A stretch of 64,000 nt of DNA from Corynebacterium glucuronolyticum DSM 44120 (GCF_030440595.1 NZ_CP047452.1:2728001-2792000), one strand, 5' to 3'. Shown: positions 37,701 through 45,989, numbered from the stretch's first letter. Translations and numbers: made by a program. The notes: generated by a model from the letters alone, not told the origin.

Positions 37701-38549
37701 GCCCTTCTTGGCGAAGTTCTCACCCGTGGAATTGGGGAAGCCAAAGTTGCCTATATCTCCCCTGCCGGTCTCCCACCAGACTTTACCGGTGACAGCACCC
37801 TTATCGCTTGCGTCCCAACCACTGGAAACACCCTTCGTGTCGACGTGGAAACGTGGGTCGCCCTCCTTGGCATACATCACATCAGACGGACCCTCATAGG
37901 TGAAGATACCGGTGAAGGTGAAGGACTGCGGAATGTTCGACCACATGCCGGCTCCGCCGTCAGCATTATTCATAAAGCCAGGCTGCACACCCGGTGCCTG
38001 GCGGATAGTGAAGAGCTCTCCACTGCCAGGACCTGTCTGGCCGGGGGCAATCCACATGCGGATACGCACGTCGTACGGCTTTGCGTTGAAGACGTGCTCC
38101 TTGCCGTTAGCATCGGTCCAGTTGGGGTAGTGGAACACGTAGGAGCCGGCTCCACCAGCGTTACCAGGAATATCATGCGTTTCAGCCTTGTAGACCGGGG
38201 AAACCGCACCGTCTTCATCCATCCACTGGGAGTACACGGTGTAGCCGGTCAGACGCTCATTACCCTGACGAACCGTGGAGAAGTCACCCGTCGTCGGGGC
38301 GTATAGACGGCCACCGACCAAACCACCGTGGTTTTCGCCACGCTTCTTTTCGATGAGCGCAGGATCAGCCAGCTGATCCATGTTGGTAATAGCACCCGAG
38401 GCGATGCCGTCGGCGTCGATGGGGGCGCTTGCCTCCTGGGCGGCTGCCACGGCGGGGCCTACGGGGCCGACGGGGGTGGTTATTGCGGGGGTTACCTGCA
38501 TGATGAGGGATAAGGCTACGAGGCCGGCGGCGATGCGTCGCTTAGTCAT
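34755..38549 (-). CDS. Giant surface protein with YPDG/Rib-like repeats (paralogue)
   Basis: The 1264-aa protein has a signal peptide (TKRRIAAGLVALSLIMQVTPA) and the same ~450-residue N-terminal domain as the 1650-aa protein (both contain GLVGGRLY/GMVGGRLY-type, TVYSQWMDEDG and RQAPGVQPGFMN motifs). Repeats with VTYPDGSSEEV and VTYPDGTTDTL motifs follow, with one DSDGDGYPNSVDADPSDP calcium loop. A C-terminal helix (SGIVGIVTGVVGGLLLLLAAGVAAVGI) and a short tail end the protein. No LPxTG is present. I start it at ATG 38549 behind AAGGAAAGG rather than the longer frame from 38642. It is the first gene of an operon with the metzincin protease. Confidence 0.85.
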   Translation of the reverse strand: MTKRRIAAGLVALSLIMQVTPAITTPVGPVGPAVAAAQEASAPIDADGIASGAITNMDQLADPALIEKKRGENHGGLVGGRLYAPTTGDFSTVRQGNERLTGYTVYSQWMDEDGAVSPVYKAETHDIPGNAGGAGSYVFHYPNWTDANGKEHVFNAKPYDVRIRMWIAPGQTGPGSGELFTIRQAPGVQPGFMNNADGGAGMWSNIPQSFTFTGIFTYEGPSDVMYAKEGDPRFHVDTKGVSSGWDASDKGAVTGKVWWETGRGDIGNFGFPNSTGENFAKKGDARVITSILTDDGVAAFTEVNNLPRSERLKKQQELLKAHHEYIAETVAAETDENGEYFARFNKKDFDNKYLYQFVQVKRGGKWVTQPAYSSYIVPMYGKPNALMNIPQLWQVVRHNWVNMHFGLVHQPTENVLQIDPEIGKEGDRLIPKIATYANPGEDAYVQWYNSKGEPIKLDGSKGEEKIPVSGGHNLANPLEEATLTVPEVTEDDTYNARLIYNGAIVGADSVAVAPKTKVEGAPKEVEPTDADQDAGLWVRNHTAQTGVQAVDEDGNDIPVAVDSDGRVSVTPGIRVDGPITLMVEDPDLRYGKATYKIPVIGHAQGKDDNNSDRTNADIYDPQAKDQTVNTGETPRAEDSIANLKDLPRGTKVSFKDPVDTSRPGDMLATVIVTYPDDSSEEVPVRVTVREDLSREFDPKYDDRAVVKQGEQTTIPAPRTQDGRRLPAGTKFEKGEYGPNWAAVNPEDGSITVIPAPDVAPGKYTIPVIVTYPDGSSEEVLTSITVVEADPDSDGDGYPNSVDADPSDPAVWLATKVRTVYPEVWVRPGETATSAQPFEDLTETQAVERRPATGTKYELSADTPAEAQGITINPTTGQVTVAATQDAQPTTLAVPITVTRAGHAPERTTLTVRIIGKRMSDTYAPALPPTANITAGNGVKLPVTATNPALPARTTFTVTSQMPADWIAAVDQASGTVTVYAPFAAPVGAKATVNLLVTYPDGTTDTLTSEVTVDTATPQPFYEQTQLRAGTQVRAPLSGVDKLPRGTTFTLPGQLPAGLTEATLAADGTLTLTADATALPAIATFPVTVTYPDGTGTTLTANVQVLSPGGHRTLAEDDTIPAVSGTTRAAGITRSNPTEQVSYTVTDAPRGWSIQVLADGSIQAQAPHGTAPGTKAKATIQAVYPDKSTTSIPVTITVAGDDSGGSPGDTGSSSTSGIVGIVTGVVGGLLLLLAAGVAAVGINPSILPPQVRDMIAPYAPWINGK

Positions 38550-38664
38550 CGAGGATTGGTCCTTTCCTTGGGGCTGAGGCAAACCGTCAATTGCCTGCGC
38601 AAACGCCCAACAGCACAATGCTTCGCGACCGGTTTTCCTCAATGGGTGTTCACAGCTGGTCTTA

Positions 38665-38693
38665 ATGTTAGCCCAGTTTCTTTCCAGGTGCTA
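38665..38693 (-). promoter_or_regulatory. Promoter of the paralogous surface protein
   Basis: On the reverse strand TAGCAC (38693-38688) and TAACAT (38670-38665) are 17 bases apart. The spacer (CTGGAAAGAAACTGGGC) closely matches that of the promoter at 29318-29346, so the two surface genes probably share regulation. Confidence 0.55.
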
Positions 38694-38700
38694 CACATAA

Positions 38701-40326
38701 TTACTTGAGAATGGGGCGAGCCTTGACGAGAATCTCCTCCCACTCCTCCTCCGGATCCGACAGCCGGGTGATGGCGCCGCCCGTGCCGTAGGTGGCGACC
38801 CCTCCCTCGACGACGATGGTGCGGATGACGATAGAGAAATCCATCGTGCCCGCCGCATCGATATAGCCGATCGCGCCGGAGTAGATGCCGCGGGGGTGGT
38901 GCTCCTCGAGCTCGTCAAGGATCTCCATGGAGCGCTCCTTGGGGGCTCCCGTCATGGAGCCACCGGGGAAGGCGGCGCGGAGGGCGTCGACAGGCGATTT
39001 GCCGGGGAGGAGCTCGGCGGTGATAGTGGAGACCATCTGGTGGACGGTGGCGAAAGACTCGATGCCACACAGGACCGGAACCTGCACGCTGCCGGGGACG
39101 GCGACACGGCCGAGGTCGTTGCGGAGGAGATCGCAGATCATCAAATTCTCGGCGCGGTCCTTCACGGAGGTGGCGAGGTCCCGGGCTAACTCTTTATCCT
39201 CCTGGGGAGAGTGACCACGGGGGCGGGTGCCCTTGATCGGTTTGGCCTCCAGGTGAGCGTCGACAAGCCGAAGGAAGCGCTCCGGTGAGGTGGAAAGGAC
39301 CTCAGTGCCAGAAAGGCGCAGGTAGGCGGCGAAGGGGGACGGGTGCGCGCGGCGGAGAGAGAGATACACCGCGAGCGGATCGGCGGGGAAGGCGAAGGAA
39401 ATGGAATTAGTAAGACACAGCTCGTAAGAATCACCGCGGGCAATGAACTCCTGGCAGGCTTTGATTTTGTCCAGGTACGCGGCGCGCCCGAAACGGAACG
39501 TGCGGGGCGTGCGCGGGACCGGCTCGCGGGGAACCGGGGCGGTGAGCTTTGGCTGCCACGGTGCGGTGCCGAGGGCCCAGGCGGCGCCCGACGGGCTGAC
39601 GACGATGGCGCGGGTGACCTCGATGAAGAGCTCCTCGCCCTCGTACGTGATGACCCCGACCTTCGTGCCCGGGTGGTCGAGCGTGACGAGATTGTCGCCT
39701 GTGCAGAGATAGCTCCAGCCCTCACCGTCGGAGGAATCGAGCCAGGCGGCGTTGTCCGCGGCGGCGAAGTTAGCCTGGAAGAGGACCTCGGCGGGGGTAT
39801 CGGGAAGCTTGGTGATCCAGAGGTCGGGGCGGAGAAATGTGGTGAGGAGTGCGAGGCCGCCGGCGGAGGCGATCGACTCGGGGTGATACTGGACGCCCAT
39901 GAGGGGGAGGGTGCGGTGGCGGGCGGCCATGAGCGTGCCATCGGCGGCAAACTCCGTGGCCTCGAGGGTTTCGGGGAGGTCCGTGATGGCGAGGGAATGA
40001 TAGCGGGTGTGACCCTCCGTGACCTCGCCGTGGCGGGGATGCTCAGCGCGGGTGAGGGTGGCGCCGAAGGCCATGCACATGCCCTGAAAACCCAGGCAGA
40101 CGCCGAGGATGGGGGCGGGTGGATCACGGAAAATGCCCGGAAACCACGGGTACTCCTCCGGGCGGCCGGGACCAGGGGAAATGATGATGCGGTCCGCATT
40201 ATTAAGGTGCGCTTCGGTTACGTCCTCCGCCAGAACCACCTCCGGCATCACGCCGGCGGCCTGGAAGACCAGGTGGGCGAGGTTGTAGGTGAACGAATCG
40301 TGGTTATCTATGAGGAGCACGCGCAC
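38701..40326 (-). CDS. pabAB: Fused aminodeoxychorismate synthase, glutaminase plus synthase
   Basis: The 541-aa protein joins a glutamine amidotransferase (about 1-190: LLIDNHDSFTYNLAH, IISPGPGRPEE, nucleophile in GVCLGFQGM, and QYHPES) to a chorismate-binding component I (SYELCLTNSISF, EAKPIKGTRPRG, GSMTGAPKERSMEILDELE, RGIYSGAIGYID). It makes 4-amino-4-deoxychorismate for folate. GTG at 40326 is chosen because it opens the exact amidotransferase start VRVLLIDNHDSF. The in-frame DNA upstream is a low-complexity G/T tract. TAAACT lies 8 bases upstream on the reverse strand. Confidence 0.92.
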   Translation of the reverse strand: MRVLLIDNHDSFTYNLAHLVFQAAGVMPEVVLAEDVTEAHLNNADRIIISPGPGRPEEYPWFPGIFRDPPAPILGVCLGFQGMCMAFGATLTRAEHPRHGEVTEGHTRYHSLAITDLPETLEATEFAADGTLMAARHRTLPLMGVQYHPESIASAGGLALLTTFLRPDLWITKLPDTPAEVLFQANFAAADNAAWLDSSDGEGWSYLCTGDNLVTLDHPGTKVGVITYEGEELFIEVTRAIVVSPSGAAWALGTAPWQPKLTAPVPREPVPRTPRTFRFGRAAYLDKIKACQEFIARGDSYELCLTNSISFAFPADPLAVYLSLRRAHPSPFAAYLRLSGTEVLSTSPERFLRLVDAHLEAKPIKGTRPRGHSPQEDKELARDLATSVKDRAENLMICDLLRNDLGRVAVPGSVQVPVLCGIESFATVHQMVSTITAELLPGKSPVDALRAAFPGGSMTGAPKERSMEILDELEEHHPRGIYSGAIGYIDAAGTMDFSIVIRTIVVEGGVATYGTGGAITRLSDPEEEWEEILVKARPILK

Positions 40327-40342
40327 GGTGTTCGAGTTTAGC

Positions 40343-40392
40343 GGGGTTTGGGGGGTTGGGGGTTTTTGGGGTTTTGGGTTTTTTTTGGGGGG
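40343..40392 (+). repeat. G/T tract of telomere-like pattern
   Basis: Seven G-runs of 3-6 are separated by T-runs (GGGGTTTGGGGGG, then further G4-6/T2-8 blocks). Such sequence can form a G-quadruplex. It lies at the pabAB promoter, on the non-template side for a forward read, and directly precedes an 85-bp element. A shorter relative lies at 40712-40744 before the second element copy. Confidence 0.85.
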
Positions 40393-40410
40393 TGGTTGCG
40401 TCCTGGGAGC

Positions 40411-40495
40411 GACAAAAGTTACCGTTTTGCGTGGCAGCACGTTTGACCACCTGGGATTTTAACACACTTGCAGCTGCAGACTGTTAAGTTTTGTC
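40411..40495. repeat. 85-bp terminal-inverted-repeat element, copy D
   Basis: It begins GACAAAAGTTACCG and ends GTTAAGTTTTGTC, with a central GTTTGACCACCTGGG. The outer bases are inverted repeats. No ORF is inside. Confidence 0.85.
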
Positions 40496-40762
40496 TGGAG
40501 GTATGTGCACCCCGTATACGGCTACCCATGCGACGGTTCTGGAAGCTATTTCGGCGGTTACGTGTGGGGCTACTGCGGAGCGCTGGAAAAGGTAGACGTT
40601 TGTTCCTCGGCAGATGTGCCTGACTGGAATGATGGGTGGGCACCCCAGGGATATCCTTCTGCTTTTTCCTGGGAGGCACGGGTGTGACTTGGTGCGTGGT
40701 GGTTTTTTGGCGGGGGCTGCTGGGGTTTTGGGGTTTTTGGGGGGTGGTTGCGTCCTGGGGGC

Positions 40763-40847
40763 GACAAAAGTTACCGTTTTGCATGGCAGCACGTTTGACC
40801 ACCTGGGGTTTTAACACACTTGCAGCTGCAGACTGTTAAGTTTTGTC
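40763..40847. repeat. 85-bp terminal-inverted-repeat element, copy E
   Basis: Nearly identical to copy D, 352 bp further on. The flanks are duplicated too (GTTGCGTCCTGGG before, TGGAGGTATGTGCACC after), so the region 40393-40620 has been duplicated to 40745-40975. Element fragments with GGAAAAGGTAGACG lie at 40582 and 40936. No gene is seen in 40496-41182. Confidence 0.85.
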
Positions 40848-41139
40848 TGGAGGTATGTGCACCCCGTATGCGGCTGCCCAAGTGACAGTTTTGGAAGCTA
40901 TTTCGGTGGTTACGTGTGGGACTACTGCGGAGCGCTGGAAAAGGTAGACGTTTGTTCCTCGGCAGATGCGGCCACCTGGGGATTCTGGAGGGTGTACTTC
41001 GGGGTGCGAGCAAAAGGTAGAGCTCTATGAAGTATCAGATCCGCCCACCAGGGGGGTGTTCCTATATAGTTCGTCAACCTGAGGGGGGTAGTTGTTGGGG
41101 GTGACGTTCGGTGTGGGATTGTTTTTGGGTACGCCTGGG

Positions 41140-41166
41140 AGCCGATTGGCGTATTGCCAATCGGCT
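41140..41166. terminator. Hairpin after the IS110 transposase
   Basis: AGCCGATTGGC (41140-41150) and GCCAATCGGCT (41156-41166) form a perfect 11-bp stem with 5-base loop, 16 bases after the transposase stop. There is no T-run, so it may be a structural feature of the element end rather than a classical terminator. Confidence 0.5.
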
Positions 41167-41182
41167 GGGGTGTTTTAGCCCG

Positions 41183-42382
41183 TTAAGCTGTCTTCTGTTT
41201 TTCTGGTTCTTGGTAGAGGCTGTGATTTGCCATCATGGTGAACAAGACGGTGAGGCGTCTTCTTGCTAGAGCTACGACTGCGGCGTTGTGTCTCTTGCCT
41301 TCTTTACGTTTCCGCTCGTAGTATTGGCGTGAACGCTCGTGGTATCTGATCGCTGAAAATGAGGATTGCCATAGGGCGTTCTTTAATTTCTTGTTTCCCG
41401 CCCTGTTCGGTGATTTCGTGTTGATGGATGTGCCTGACTGGTTGGTCTGTGGGCATAGTCCTGCGTATGAGGCCATGTGGGAAGCTGTTTTAAAGTCCGA
41501 GAAGTCCCCGACTGTCATGAGGATCTGAGCTGCGGTTTTCGGGCCGATGCCAGGCATAGACAAGAGGATGTGGGTGTGCGGAACCTCCTCGATGAGGGCG
41601 CCTACTTTTTCTTCGATAACTTTCCGGTGGTCAAGCTTTGCCAAGGCATCAGTGGCGGACATGGCGACACCGAGTTCAACATATTCCGACCCGTGGATTG
41701 ACACGGTTTGATTCTTGATGGCATCCAGCAGGCCATCGATGATTTTCTCGGGGTTTCTTGCTTTGTACTTCTTCGCGAACGCGATCAGGCGTGCGCGCCC
41801 CATTCGTTTGATTTTTGTGGGGCCACCATATTTGGCCAGCATGTGCAACACCCACCGTCTGTGGATATTTTGGCCACGAAGTACCCGTTCGAATTCGGGA
41901 TAGGATCCAACAAGGGAGGAGCGGATTTGATTGATCAGCCTGGTGTAGGACCGGGCGAGGTCTTCATCGATACCGTTGAGTACTTTTAGCTGACTGAACA
42001 CCTGCTGGACACGGTCAACATTGCGCAAGGCATCGGGAAGATTGGCTCCTGCATGCGCGATGACATATGAGTCACGAACATCAGTTTTCGCATTTCCGAC
42101 ATGAACCCTCGACAGCTGCCGCATCGACAATCCAGGAAGATATTTAACGGTAATCCCCATGTCTTGGGCAACTGCGACGGTAAGCCTGCCAATATTGTTG
42201 GGCTGGTCGACCACAACCAAAATTTTCGAGGACAGGGCGAGGAAAAGGTCGAAGAACCTGCGTAAAGAATGTTCTGACTGGTCAATGCGTTTTGACTTTA
42301 CTTGTTTACCATCTTTGTCGAGGACACAAGCGTGATGAAAGTATTTACCGACATCGATGCCGATGACGAAATCGTAGGTCAC
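41183..42382 (-). mobile_element. IS110-family transposase gene
   Basis: The 399-aa protein has the N-terminal DEDD (RuvC-like) domain (FVIGIDVGKYFHHACVLD, VVVDQPNN, AKTDVRDSYVIAH) and the C-terminal Tnp_2 domain with the serine region LLSMPGIGPKTAAQILMTVGDFSDF and CPQTNQSGTS. It appears intact and of normal length, so the element may be active. GTG start at 42382. IS110 elements have no inverted-repeat ends, so I cannot place the boundaries exactly; they should lie within about 41.1 and 42.7 kb. Confidence 0.92.
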
Positions 42383-42660
42383 GAGGACGATTCTCCATGT
42401 GCGATATAAGTGTGAAACGGACAGATATCGTCACTGGGTTCGTCGGACATACTCTCGCTGGCATCCACATTACTTGAGACTTCACCAGGCATTCCGGCGA
42501 GTCAGGTTCCTATTAGCAGTTGAAGTATGTCACTGCCTTCGGCGGCATCACCCCCCGGATCATTTTCAGACAGGGACAAAAACAAGCCATACCGAAGCCA
42601 GTGACGAGTCCCGCTGCTAAGCAGGGACCGGAACAAACATAACCCACCCCAAAAGGGGAG
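42383..42660 (-). ncRNA. IS110 non-coding end, likely bridge-RNA region
   Basis: This ~280-base gene-free stretch lies directly upstream of the IS110 transposase, where the IS110 subgroup encodes its bridge RNA that pairs with donor and target DNA. Several short self-complementary pieces are visible, for example CCGGAATGCCTGG and GTCACTGGCTTCGG in the transcript sense, and two copies of GTCACTG (complement of CAGTGAC at about 42527 and 42599). The RNA and its ends are inferred from position. Beyond it to 42952 I see only short unsupported ORFs. Confidence 0.4.
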
Positions 42661-42952
42661 AAACCATGAATCCTCGGGTCCCCAGCAGGGAACTGCCTAA
42701 ACCGTAATGGGACCTTCGGCCCCGTAGAAAGGAGGCAAGATACGTCTAGGTTTTGCCAGGGGCGGGCTCAAACGACCGCTAACTGGACCTTGCCGGCGGG
42801 CGGAGGGCAGCAAAATCCGCGGAGACATCTGCATGCAATCTCGGTTGCGGACGGGAAAGATGCCCAAACCCCAGGCCGCGCCCCACCCGCAATGCATTTC
42901 GGTGTAGGTTGTAGGTTTGTCATCTTTTCGCGCGAAGGAGCTTTAGAACCGC

Positions 42953-43558
42953 ATGTCCCTTTCTAATATTCTCGATGCCGGCGCACTCCTGGAGGCCTTC
43001 GGCCCGTTCGTGTTGCCCGGCCTTGCAATCGTCGTGTTCATCGAGTCGGGATTCCTGTTCCCCTTCCTGCCCGGCGATTCCTTGCTGGTCACGGCCACGA
43101 TTCTGCGCGAGACGTTCCACCTGACGGTGCCGTGGATCCTGGGGGTAGCTATCGTCGCGGCGTTCCTCGGGGATCAGGTTGGTTTCTGGCTGGGGAAGAC
43201 GTTTGGCAGGCGGCTGTTCAAGGATGATGCCCGCGTGCTCAAGACGGAGTATCTGCAGCGTGCGGAGGATTTCTTTGCCAAGCATGGCCCGTTGGCGCTG
43301 GTGCTGGGGCGGTTCGTGCCGATTGTGCGCACCTACGTGCCGCTAGCAGCCGGAACGGCGGAGATGCACTACACCTCGTTTGTGCGTTGGAATGTTCTGG
43401 GGGCCGTCGGCTGGGTGTGCTCGATGGTTGCGGTGGGGTACTTCCTGGGGAATATCCCCGGCATCGCCGACAACATTGACGCGATCGTCATTATTATTGT
43501 GGGGATTTCTGTCCTACCGATTATCATTTCCTGGCTTAACCAGAAGAGGAAGAAGTAA
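42953..43558 (+). CDS. DedA-family membrane protein
   Basis: The 201-aa protein has the DedA/SNARE-associated layout: VVFIESGFLFPFLPGDSLLVTA near the N-terminus, GDQVGFWLGKTFGRRLF, and the conserved GRFVPIVRTYVPLAAGTAEMHY re-entrant region with essential Arg, then C-terminal helices. DedA proteins flip polyprenyl or phospholipids in the inner membrane. The next gene begins immediately after its stop. Confidence 0.9.
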   Translation: MSLSNILDAGALLEAFGPFVLPGLAIVVFIESGFLFPFLPGDSLLVTATILRETFHLTVPWILGVAIVAAFLGDQVGFWLGKTFGRRLFKDDARVLKTEYLQRAEDFFAKHGPLALVLGRFVPIVRTYVPLAAGTAEMHYTSFVRWNVLGAVGWVCSMVAVGYFLGNIPGIADNIDAIVIIIVGISVLPIIISWLNQKRKK

Positions 43559-44200
43559 GTGGAAGGCCACTTCACCACGTTTAATGTCCTCCCCGATGGA
43601 CATGTGCGGGGCTTCGACCTGCACGTGGAGAGATTGGTCTACGGTCAGCGATCGCTGTTCGGTCGGGGGCTCCCCGACGGGCTTGTCGACGCCATGCGGG
43701 AGCTGCGGGAACCAAACACCTACCGCGTTTCCTGCTTCGCGGATTCTTTCAACATAACCGCGCGGGCGATCCCACCCTCGGAGCCGATAAGCTGCGCTTT
43801 TTATCCATTGGTGCGGGAGCTGCCCCGCGTGAAGCACGACGACCTGGCCCCACAGTGGGAGGCGCAGCGGGCGGTCGCAGCCGACGACGCGATTTTGGTT
43901 ACCGGAGACGTGGTGACCGAGGGGACCATGTTCAACGTGGGGTTCATTACACCTTCGGGGACTTTGGAATGGCCCGTAGGTGAGCTTCTTCTCGGGACGA
44001 CGCAGCAGCTCATTGAGGGGGTGTGGCCGTCGGTACGCAAGGAAATTCGGGTGGGAGAGGTCGAAGGGTACATCGGAGCTATCGCGACGAACGCTGCGCG
44101 CGGGGTTCGGCTCATTACGCAGATCGATTCGGCGCTCGTGACGACGCCGCGGGGTGCCGAGATCGCTGCGGACATTGCGCGGGCGTACGAAGCGATTTAG
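43559..44200 (+). CDS. Aminotransferase class IV, PabC-like
   Basis: The 213-aa protein has the PLP fold-type IV pattern: FDLHVERL near residue 25, then EGTMFNVGFITPSG and a TTQQLIEGVWPSVRKEI region. It is short (class IV enzymes are about 270 aa), and the N-terminal lysine region is altered, so activity is uncertain. Aminodeoxychorismate lyase would complete p-aminobenzoate synthesis begun by pabAB 3 kb away. The two genes are separated only by the IS110 and repeats, which suggests an interrupted neighbourhood. GTG start directly follows dedA. Confidence 0.65.
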   Translation: MEGHFTTFNVLPDGHVRGFDLHVERLVYGQRSLFGRGLPDGLVDAMRELREPNTYRVSCFADSFNITARAIPPSEPISCAFYPLVRELPRVKHDDLAPQWEAQRAVAADDAILVTGDVVTEGTMFNVGFITPSGTLEWPVGELLLGTTQQLIEGVWPSVRKEIRVGEVEGYIGAIATNAARGVRLITQIDSALVTTPRGAEIAADIARAYEAI

Positions 44201-44269
44201 TTTTTGCAGCAGATTGGAGCGGACCCCCATTAATTTCGGAGATTTGGGACGAATCTGCTGCAAAAACTA
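44198..44269. repeat. 18-bp inverted repeat between convergent genes
   Basis: TAGTTTTTGCAGCAGATT (44198-44215) and its perfect complement at 44252-44269 flank 36 bases. The first arm contains the stop of the pabC-like gene and the second overlaps the stop of the opposite gene. It may terminate both, although the T-runs are inside the arms. Confidence 0.75.
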
Positions 44270-45211
44270 AAAGGTGGGGGGTCCCTTGGTGTAGGGCAGG
44301 CAGCGGTCGGCAGGAAACTCGCGACCGTGATTCACTTTCAGCGCGCGGCGAAGCTGAGCTAGCCAATCGTCGTTGGTGTAGGTGTAATTGGTTACGCGGA
44401 CGACGAAGATGCCCTCGCACTCGAGGTCGCGCTGGCGGCTGAGCTCATTGTTGGCAGCTTCCTCCGCAGAGAGACCATACTGGCCCCACGTCTTTCCGCG
44501 GCCGTCGTACTCAATTCCGACCGAGTGTTCGCGGTTGAGGAAATCCAGTCGAGCGATGCTGACTCCCCGGTAGTTGGTGATCGTCACTTGCTGCTCGAAG
44601 CCCTTGATGTTGTTTAGGTACAAAGAGACTTTCACGTCACTTTCGCGGGGGCTCTCGGAGCGATCGTTGACAAGCATTGCAGCTGTGCGGGCACGCTCGA
44701 TGTTGGCGAAATTCGAGCGGGCAGCGACGGCTTCCGCGAGGTCGGCACGGGTGAGCTTCCCTTTGCGGGCAAGGATGTCGCCAAGGCGGACAGCCTCATA
44801 AAGGCCATGCCACCTGGCAACATCAATGACCGTCACCGCCGGGGTAGTTAGGGTGACCTCGATGCCTTTAAAAGGGGTGGTCGTCATGTGGGTATCGGGG
44901 ATATTTCGGCCATCGGCGTATTTGCTTGTGCGCCCGCGGACCTCGGGGCGGAAGGTCGTCGATAAGAGCATGTGGGGGTACGCCCACATAGCGGCTGCGG
45001 ATCTGCCCACGAGGTGGCGCCCGCTAACTCCTTGTGCACCAGAAGCAAGAACCGAACGCTGATTTGACCTCAACCCATAAAAATTCCAGGTTGGGTAATA
45101 GACACCGCGTGCCAGCCTTTTCATCCTTCCGGCACGGAACCCCTCGATGACGTGAAGGCGCTCGCCGGGTCCCAGTGAGCGGATTAGAAGTAATTCATCC
45201 CCCGATTGCAT
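44267..45211 (-). CDS. AbiEi/DUF559-like protein
   Basis: The 314-aa protein has an N-terminal winged-helix region with RLARGVYYPTWNFYG, the 'repressor-like' form of AbiEi-type antitoxins. A middle region contains TTPAVTVIDVARW. The C-terminal part resembles the DUF559/VSR endonuclease fold (YRGVSIARLDFLNREHSVGIEYDGRG, then DLECEGIFVVRVTNYTYTND). The conserved D...E.D pattern suggests nuclease ancestry. No AbiEii-type toxin is next to it, so it is a solitary member; function uncertain. Confidence 0.65.
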   Translation of the reverse strand: MQSGDELLLIRSLGPGERLHVIEGFRAGRMKRLARGVYYPTWNFYGLRSNQRSVLASGAQGVSGRHLVGRSAAAMWAYPHMLLSTTFRPEVRGRTSKYADGRNIPDTHMTTTPFKGIEVTLTTPAVTVIDVARWHGLYEAVRLGDILARKGKLTRADLAEAVAARSNFANIERARTAAMLVNDRSESPRESDVKVSLYLNNIKGFEQQVTITNYRGVSIARLDFLNREHSVGIEYDGRGKTWGQYGLSAEEAANNELSRQRDLECEGIFVVRVTNYTYTNDDWLAQLRRALKVNHGREFPADRCLPYTKGPPTF

Positions 45212-45253
45212 GGACTTAGTTTCGCACGGGTACTACTCCCCCGCAACCGGTAG

Positions 45254-45871
45254 CTACCCGCAGGCGATGCCGGTAGTGTGGACGGGGCAGTAGCCGCCCG
45301 GGTTTTTGCGGAGGTACTGCTGGTGCTCTTCCTCGGCAAGGTAGTAGTCCACGTGGGCGCGGATCTCGGTGGTGAGATCGCCGTAACCTGCCTCTTTGAG
45401 CTTGGGGGCGTAGGCGGAGGCGATGCCACGGGCGATCTCGGCCTGCTCATCGGTCTCAGTGAAGATGCATGAGCGGTACTGGGTTCCCACGTCGTTGCCC
45501 TGCCTAAAGCCCTGGGTGGGATCGTGGGCCTCGAGGGCGATCTTCACCAACTGCTCGAACGAGATTTTTTCCGGATCGTACACAACCTTCACCACCTCGG
45601 CGTGGCCGGTGCGGCCGGTGCAGACTTCCCGGTAGGTGGGGTTTTGGGTGTAGCCGCCGGCGAATCCCACGCTTGTGGTGATTACACCAGGGGTGGACCA
45701 GAATAATTTCTCGGCGCCCCAAAAGCAGCCCAGGCCGAATAGGACGTAAGCACCAGGGGAATCAAGTGGAGTGCCAAGGACCGCGTGGGTGCCCGGGTTG
45801 GGGAGGACGGGCGTTTTTCCGCCCTTGAGGGCGGACTCGCGGGTGGGCATAACCGGTTCATTAATAAACAT
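45254..45871 (-). CDS. msrA: Peptide methionine sulfoxide reductase A
   Basis: The 205-aa protein has [13 protein letters not shown] with the catalytic Cys, [46 protein letters not shown] and a C-terminal resolving Cys in GIACG. It reduces methionine-S-sulfoxide with thioredoxin. It is divergent from sodA, so the two oxidative-stress genes share a control region with GGGTTACCTTACCC (45874-45887) near the msrA start. Confidence 0.95.
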   Translation of the reverse strand: MFINEPVMPTRESALKGGKTPVLPNPGTHAVLGTPLDSPGAYVLFGLGCFWGAEKLFWSTPGVITTSVGFAGGYTQNPTYREVCTGRTGHAEVVKVVYDPEKISFEQLVKIALEAHDPTQGFRQGNDVGTQYRSCIFTETDEQAEIARGIASAYAPKLKEAGYGDLTTEIRAHVDYYLAEEEHQQYLRKNPGGYCPVHTTGIACG

Positions 45872-45926
45872 AGGGTTACCTTACCCCTGGTCAGGGGCGG
45901 GGGTAGAAAAAATTTTTCTGAATCCC

Positions 45927-45954
45927 TTTACAAGTCCGGATTTTCCCCTATCAT
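45927..45954 (+). promoter_or_regulatory. sodA promoter
   Basis: TTTACA (45927-45932) and TATCAT (45949-45954) are 16 bases apart, giving a start near 45961 and a short leader with AAAGGA before ATG 45990. Confidence 0.75.
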
Positions 45955-45989
45955 GGGGGCCACGTCAACAACCAAGAAAGGACGAATTC

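Noticed and set aside
24228..38549. LPxTG-anchored proteins for the sortase at 55 kb
   Set aside because: Neither giant protein nor the metzincin has an LPxTG-like motif before its terminal helix.
42666..42707. 13-codon ORF behind AAAAGGGGAG near the IS110
   Set aside because: A ribosome-like site is present but the peptide is too short and has no context; it may be part of the element's end.
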